Positions 60,476 to 64,000 of a stretch of DNA of 64,000 nt are shown in pieces. Where the stretch lies: the NCBI GenBank assembly GCA_934352055.1, contig CAKRJY010000006.1, positions 62,001 through 126,000 on the forward strand, read 5' to 3'. The notes below the pieces were generated by a model. The model had not been told where the DNA came from. It was given only the letters and a program-made list of their open reading frames with translations, and searched no databases. The position numbers and the translations under genes were made by a program. Source of the DNA: an uncultured Lachnospiraceae bacterium (GTDB lineage: Bacteria; Bacillota; Clostridia; Lachnospirales; Lachnospiraceae). The number at the start of each line of letters is the position of its first letter. The first letter of the stretch is position 1.

Positions 60476-61693
60476 TTAGAAATCTACTTCTGTATCATAG
60501 TAGCAGCACTTGAGAAGTTTCTCCATCTCCTCCTGGCTAGGCTGTCTTGGGTTAGATCCTGTACATGCATCAAGAATAGCATTGGCAGCAATCTCTGGTA
60601 ATCTCTCTAAGAACACTTCCTCAGGAACAAATCCCTGCTCTGTTGGATAACTATCTGCACCATAATTCTTAATACAATGTGGAATCTTAAGATCATCATT
60701 CATCTTACGTAAGTAATCAATTAAAAGCTTAACCTTCTCATCAAGATCATTTCCACCAAGTCCCATAAAGTCAGCAATCTCTCCATAACGAACCTTTGCT
60801 GTCTCATCTTTTGCGTTGAACGCAATTACCTTTGGAAGATACATAGCATTGGCAGCTCCATGAATGATATGTGCACCGTAGTCAGCAAAAGCCGCTCCTG
60901 TCTTATGCGCCATAGAATGTACAATTCCAAGAAGTGCGTTAGAGAATGCCATTCCTGCAAGACACTGTGCATTATGCATAGAATCCCTTTTAGCCATATC
61001 TCCATTATAAGAATCCACCAAATCATTCTGAATCATCTTGATTGCATGTAACGCAAGTGGATCTGTGAAATCGCAGTTTGCAGTAGATACATATGCCTCA
61101 ACAGCATGTGTCATCGCATCCATTCCTGTATGTGCAACAAGCTTCTGTGGCATTGTCTCAGCAAGATCTGGATCAACAATTGCTACATCTGGTGTGATTT
61201 CAAAATCTGCGATTGGATATTTAATTCCCTTCTCATAATCTGTGATGATAGAGAATGCTGTAACTTCTGTAGCTGTTCCTGAAGTAGATGAAATAGCACA
61301 GAAATGAGCTTTATTACGGAGTGCTGGAATACCAAATACTTTGCACATATCCTCAAATGTGATATCTGGATACTCGTACTTAATCCACATAGCCTTAGCA
61401 GCATCAATTGGTGATCCGCCTCCCATAGCAATAATCCAGTCTGGCTCGAATTCCTGCATAGCTGCAGCGCCCTTCATAACTGTCTCAACGGATGGATCTG
61501 GTTCAATTCCCTCAAATAACTGAACTTCCATACCAGCTTCCTTTAAATATTCTTCAGCCTTGTCAAGGAAACCAAAACGCTTCATTGAGCCCCCACCTAC
61601 ACAAATCATCGCTTTCTTACCCTTGAAAGTCTTAAGTGCCTCCAGTGCACCTTTTCCGTGATACAAATCTCTTGGTAACGTAAATCTTGCCAT
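60476..61693 (-). CDS. Iron-containing alcohol dehydrogenase
   Basis: 405-residue group III (Fe-dependent) ADH: AMGGGSPIDAAKAMWI nucleotide loop, SSTSGTATEVTAFSII, HTGMDAMTHAVEAYVS and HSMAHKTGAAFADYGAHIIH with the iron ligands. It likely interconverts an aldehyde and alcohol with NAD(P)H (ethanol, butanol or propanediol type). AGGAGG precedes the ATG. The promoter region carries a Rex-like palindrome (61718-61735), implying redox control by NADH/NAD+. Monocistronic. Confidence 0.94.
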   Translation of the reverse strand: MARFTLPRDLYHGKGALEALKTFKGKKAMICVGGGSMKRFGFLDKAEEYLKEAGMEVQLFEGIEPDPSVETVMKGAAAMQEFEPDWIIAMGGGSPIDAAKAMWIKYEYPDITFEDMCKVFGIPALRNKAHFCAISSTSGTATEVTAFSIITDYEKGIKYPIADFEITPDVAIVDPDLAETMPQKLVAHTGMDAMTHAVEAYVSTANCDFTDPLALHAIKMIQNDLVDSYNGDMAKRDSMHNAQCLAGMAFSNALLGIVHSMAHKTGAAFADYGAHIIHGAANAMYLPKVIAFNAKDETAKVRYGEIADFMGLGGNDLDEKVKLLIDYLRKMNDDLKIPHCIKNYGADSYPTEQGFVPEEVFLERLPEIAANAILDACTGSNPRQPSQEEMEKLLKCCYYDTEVDF

Positions 61694-61717
61694 TGTAAAA
61701 AACCTCCTTCATACTGT

Positions 61718-61735
61718 TTGTTAAAAAAATAACAT
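61718..61735 (-). promoter_or_regulatory. Rex-like redox operator upstream of adh
   Basis: TTGTTAAAAAAATAACAT matches the Rex consensus TTGTTAA-N4-TTAACAA at 12 of 14 defined positions, 25-42 bp ahead of the adh start. Confidence 0.55.
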
Positions 61736-62207
61736 TATATGGATATTATAACACATTTTATTAAAAAAATATCAACATTTTTATCGTTACAAAAGTCAGC
61801 GCACTCTAAAAGGGTCTGGCAACGTGTCAGACTTCCATCATCTTCCAAACGGTAAACCGTGATTGCTTTACCGGAATTAACTACAGAAAACTGACCCAAA
61901 CCACTAATCTTTTGTTTCCTTTTTCTTCTCTCATTCCCCTATGTTTTCCGTGTTTCATACATATGGCAGTAGCTTGATCGCTGCTGCTTTTTTATTGCAT
62001 AATTTGCTTACAATATTGTATAAATTGCTCACAATGGCATTTTCTATTTCTTTTTTCTAAATTCATGCTATAGTTTCCATCAGAGAATACCTTATGCATC
62101 ACACAAATGAAATACATAAATCTCATAAAAAAACTCCTCAAAAACACATGATATTAATAGCTATAAGTTATTCTCTTCCTTTTTACAAAAAATACTTTAT
62201 ACGAGAC

Positions 62208-62259
62208 AAAAACAGTGGCCTATCATCAATTGACGTTGATCGATGTGGTCACTGTTTTT
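62208..62259. terminator. Terminator of the acidic membrane protein gene
   Basis: AAAACAGTGGCC / GGTCACTGTTTT with an inner ATCAA/TTGAT stem; A- and T-runs on both sides. Confidence 0.75.
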
Positions 62260-62319
62260 ATTTTCCCAAGCCTTTTACTTTTACTTGTATTGCTTCCTTG
62301 TCCTCGCTTTCCTATGCTA

Positions 62320-62739
62320 TTACCACTCATCATCACCATCTTCTATAGCATCCTCTATAGCATCGTCTACGCCTGTCGCATAATCACTATCATAATTATA
62401 TCTGTCATCATCATAATCCGAATCAAAATATACATCGTCATAGCCATCATCATATGAATCATAATAATTATGCTTGCTTGGTTTTGTATATGTGTTGGTC
62501 GAATTGTTCTTATTCACATAATCTTTACCATCCGGAATTTGCTTCTTTTCCATTTCCTTTTTATGCTTTTCGCAAGATACGCTTCCTTCTACTCTTTTTT
62601 CGTAGCAGTATTCATTCTTACAAAGGCTCTCTTTACGTATTTCCGCAGATTGTATTGCAATACCTGCTACTGCAACTAATACCAGAATAACAATGATCGA
62701 ACTCTTTACTTGTCCCCTTTTCTTGTCCATATCCTCCAT
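62320..62739 (-). CDS. Small membrane-anchored acidic Asp/Tyr-rich protein
   Basis: 139 residues. AGGAGG selects the ATG at 62739. One N-terminal helix (SSIIVILVLVAVAGIAIQSA), then a Cys-containing segment CKNEYCYEKRVEGSVSCEKH with three Cys and one His, which could bind metal, a lysine-rich stretch, and a C-terminal half dominated by Asp and Tyr (YYDSYDDGYDD, YDSDYATGVDDAIED). The tail may bind calcium or interact with the wall. I recognise no family. Monocistronic with its own terminator. Confidence 0.7.
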   Translation of the reverse strand: MEDMDKKRGQVKSSIIVILVLVAVAGIAIQSAEIRKESLCKNEYCYEKRVEGSVSCEKHKKEMEKKQIPDGKDYVNKNNSTNTYTKPSKHNYYDSYDDGYDDVYFDSDYDDDRYNYDSDYATGVDDAIEDAIEDGDDEW

Positions 62740-63037
62740 AAAAAATCCTCCTGTTAAAAATGCTGCTATATTCCTATAGGTCACTTTATTGGACAGCTGC
62801 CCTTCTTGATGATTTGATTATGCCATACTACATGTCCCAAAATAGTCCCACATTCTTCGAATCTTTGTTCTGTGTTCTTCCTTTACTTCAACTATATACA
62901 TATATTTTTTCGCATACCTTCACTATACATATCAGACCTCAAAAAAAATCCCAGTATTGCTTTTCAGCAAACTCACTGGGACTTTCTCTGTTTAATCAAA
63001 CCTTTATGAACAATTCATACTTATATTTACATTTGTA
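62740..63037. other. Intergenic gap between acidic protein and hsdR
   Basis: 298 bp. Contains the hsdR terminator (62941-62981) and the presumed promoter of the acidic protein gene; nothing else supported. Confidence 0.4.
62941..62981 (-). terminator. Terminator of hsdR
   Basis: Interrupted stem CCCAGT / ACTGGG with inner AGC/GCT pairing, followed on minus by eight T. Confidence 0.8.
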
Positions 63038-64000
63038 TTACGCTACTGCATTTGCGTTTATCTTCTCAATAGCCTTTCGAATCGCTGCCCATACTGTCAA
63101 GTCAGTAAAGATATCAACTACACTTCCCTGATCCGTAAACGGTGATTCCTGAAGTACAGAAAGGTCTGTCATCATACCATTATGCACAATATATTCTATA
63201 ATCTGATTCACAAAATATATCTGTCTGCTATCAAGACTTGTATTATCTAGAAACTCTGAAAATGCTTCCTTGGCAGCATTCATATCCATTCCGACGATGC
63301 TGCGAACGAACTCACCTAATGGTTTCTGTCCATACTCCTGCTCATAGTCCTCTTTCGTACCTACTTCTTTCCAAAGAATCTCCTCAAGTGATTCTACGTC
63401 CAAATGAGTAAGTGGCTGATTTGTACGAAGCTTTGCAATAACAATATTATCCTGATGCTGGCGAATATAATATTCTGCTTTCGCCTTATAATTCTTCAAT
63501 TCATCATTTTCAAGTTCAGATTCATTCCACTGAGCATCCAGGATATCATCTGTAAAATCTGTGTCATAACGCACCTTTCGATGAGGTAAATATTTCATCA
63601 GATTACGCAAATTTTCTCTGATATGTTCAAAATCCTCAATTCCTGCACGTTCTATATAATCGGTATTAAGAATTTTCTCAATTAACTCTTTCTGAACCTG
63701 AATTTCTGGAATATTTGCAACTGTCGCGATTGCGCCCACCTTATCAAACAAATCCGATTTCAATCGTCCATACTTTCTACCCGCAAGCTGCGCTAATTCT
63801 AATCCATACATCAATGCATCAAAACGAACTGCTGATGCCTCATCGCTATCCGGCAAAATCAGCGGTGCTAATTCATCACGCACCAGTAAAGTATCCTCAT
63901 AGGAGAGATTCTGATAATTACTTTCATTCGAATACAAATCTACATATTTAATATGTTGACGAACCGCAAAGTTTTCGCGATTTAATTCTTTCACTTTTTC
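63038..64000 (-). CDS. hsdR: Type I restriction enzyme subunit R, C-terminal part (cut by window edge)
   Basis: About 320 codons, open at the right edge: the frame continues upstream of the first internal Met as EKVKELNRENF, so the true start lies outside. The sequence matches the C-terminal region of HsdR (motor subunit) that contacts the methylase: RENFAVRQHIKYVDLY near the left and the end SLDSRQIYFVNQIIEYIVH, QESPFTDQGSVVDIFTD and AIRKAIEKINANA. This part has no catalytic motif. The gene should encode the ATP-dependent translocase/endonuclease of a type I system, with hsdM and hsdS expected upstream outside the window. Confidence 0.85.
   Translation of the reverse strand, partial: EKVKELNRENFAVRQHIKYVDLYSNESNYQNLSYEDTLLVRDELAPLILPDSDEASAVRFDALMYGLELAQLAGRKYGRLKSDLFDKVGAIATVANIPEIQVQKELIEKILNTDYIERAGIEDFEHIRENLRNLMKYLPHRKVRYDTDFTDDILDAQWNESELENDELKNYKAKAEYYIRQHQDNIVIAKLRTNQPLTHLDVESLEEILWKEVGTKEDYEQEYGQKPLGEFVRSIVGMDMNAAKEAFSEFLDNTSLDSRQIYFVNQIIEYIVHNGMMTDLSVLQESPFTDQGSVVDIFTDLTVWAAIRKAIEKINANAVA

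Larger units (their letters stand above)
61694..62319. other. 626-bp gap without a supported gene
   Basis: Left end holds the adh promoter and Rex-like site. On plus, GCAGTAGC/GCTGCTGC (61965-61987) followed by six T looks like a terminator with no known gene in front of it. A minus-strand open stretch around 61790-61920 reads protein-like but has no start codon and may be a gene remnant. The right end holds the terminator at 62208-62259. Confidence 0.5.

Noticed and set aside
1..64000. tRNA, rRNA, prophage or intact insertion sequence
   Set aside because: No cloverleaf, rRNA stretch, integrase or transposase was recognised anywhere in the window.

Overview
The window reads as a chromosomal segment of a low-GC, spore-forming, motile gut Firmicute, most likely a Lachnospiraceae member of the Roseburia/Agathobacter/Lachnospira type. 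The basis is SpoIVA, strong AGGAGG ribosome binding sites, meso-DAP dehydrogenase, class II GalT, GPH-type sugar symporters, three chemoreceptors and several GGDEF proteins. The genus is a guess from gene content. No rRNA, tRNA, CRISPR array, phage or intact insertion sequence was seen. Most genes lie on the minus strand.

Region by region. 1-2.9 kb: nucleoside salvage operon (purine nucleoside phosphorylase, SAH/MTA deaminase, MBL-fold hydrolase). 2.9-3.7 kb: a long palindromic element (copy 1) followed by a 51-bp tandem repeat. 3.8-10.2 kb: membrane protein of DUF5692 type, spoIVA, a GGDEF protein, a lipid kinase and a ClC channel. 10.2-10.8 kb: palindromic element copy 2. 10.8-22.2 kb: galactoside operon (TetR, GH2, unknown GT-B-like protein, GPH symporter, GH36 alpha-galactosidase), two tiny paralogous peptide genes, galT and a HAD phosphatase. 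22.4-24.9 kb: xpt, a 5'-truncated xanthine permease, degV. 25-32.7 kb: second GPH symporter divergent from a type-B carboxylesterase, a UvrD-type helicase, a PucR regulator, a 54-residue orphan peptide, and ddh.

32.7-41 kb is a seven-gene minus-strand array: ECF S-component, luxS, mtnN, a family-3 binding lipoprotein, a hybrid histidine kinase, a soluble histidine kinase and a TPR-GGDEF protein. The first five junctions are tight (two overlap or nearly so), so AI-2/activated-methyl recycling appears physically tied to a sensory relay that may end in c-di-GMP. 41-52 kb: C39-like peptidase, GGDEF, L-lactate dehydrogenase, HAD/TIM-barrel pair, chemoreceptor, PerR/Fur regulator, GGDEF-EAL, XRE regulator, fructokinase. 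52-60 kb: an LRR surface protein divergent from a SnoaL-LytTR regulator, two chemoreceptors, and a LytTR-DUF3021 pair. 60-64 kb: a type I toxin-like locus, iron alcohol dehydrogenase, a small acidic membrane protein and the C-terminal part of a type I restriction HsdR.

The observations I consider strongest are: (1) two copies of a 0.5-0.6 kb intergenic palindrome with a 69-nt branched core whose loop is identical while its stems covary; (2) a strongly promoted pair of paralogous ~40-residue peptides; (3) the luxS-mtnN-sensor-kinase-GGDEF array; (4) 21-bp-phased direct repeats in front of both LytTR genes; (5) a convergent toxin-like locus; (6) matched PerR-type palindromes at perR and ldh; (7) a truncated pbuX.
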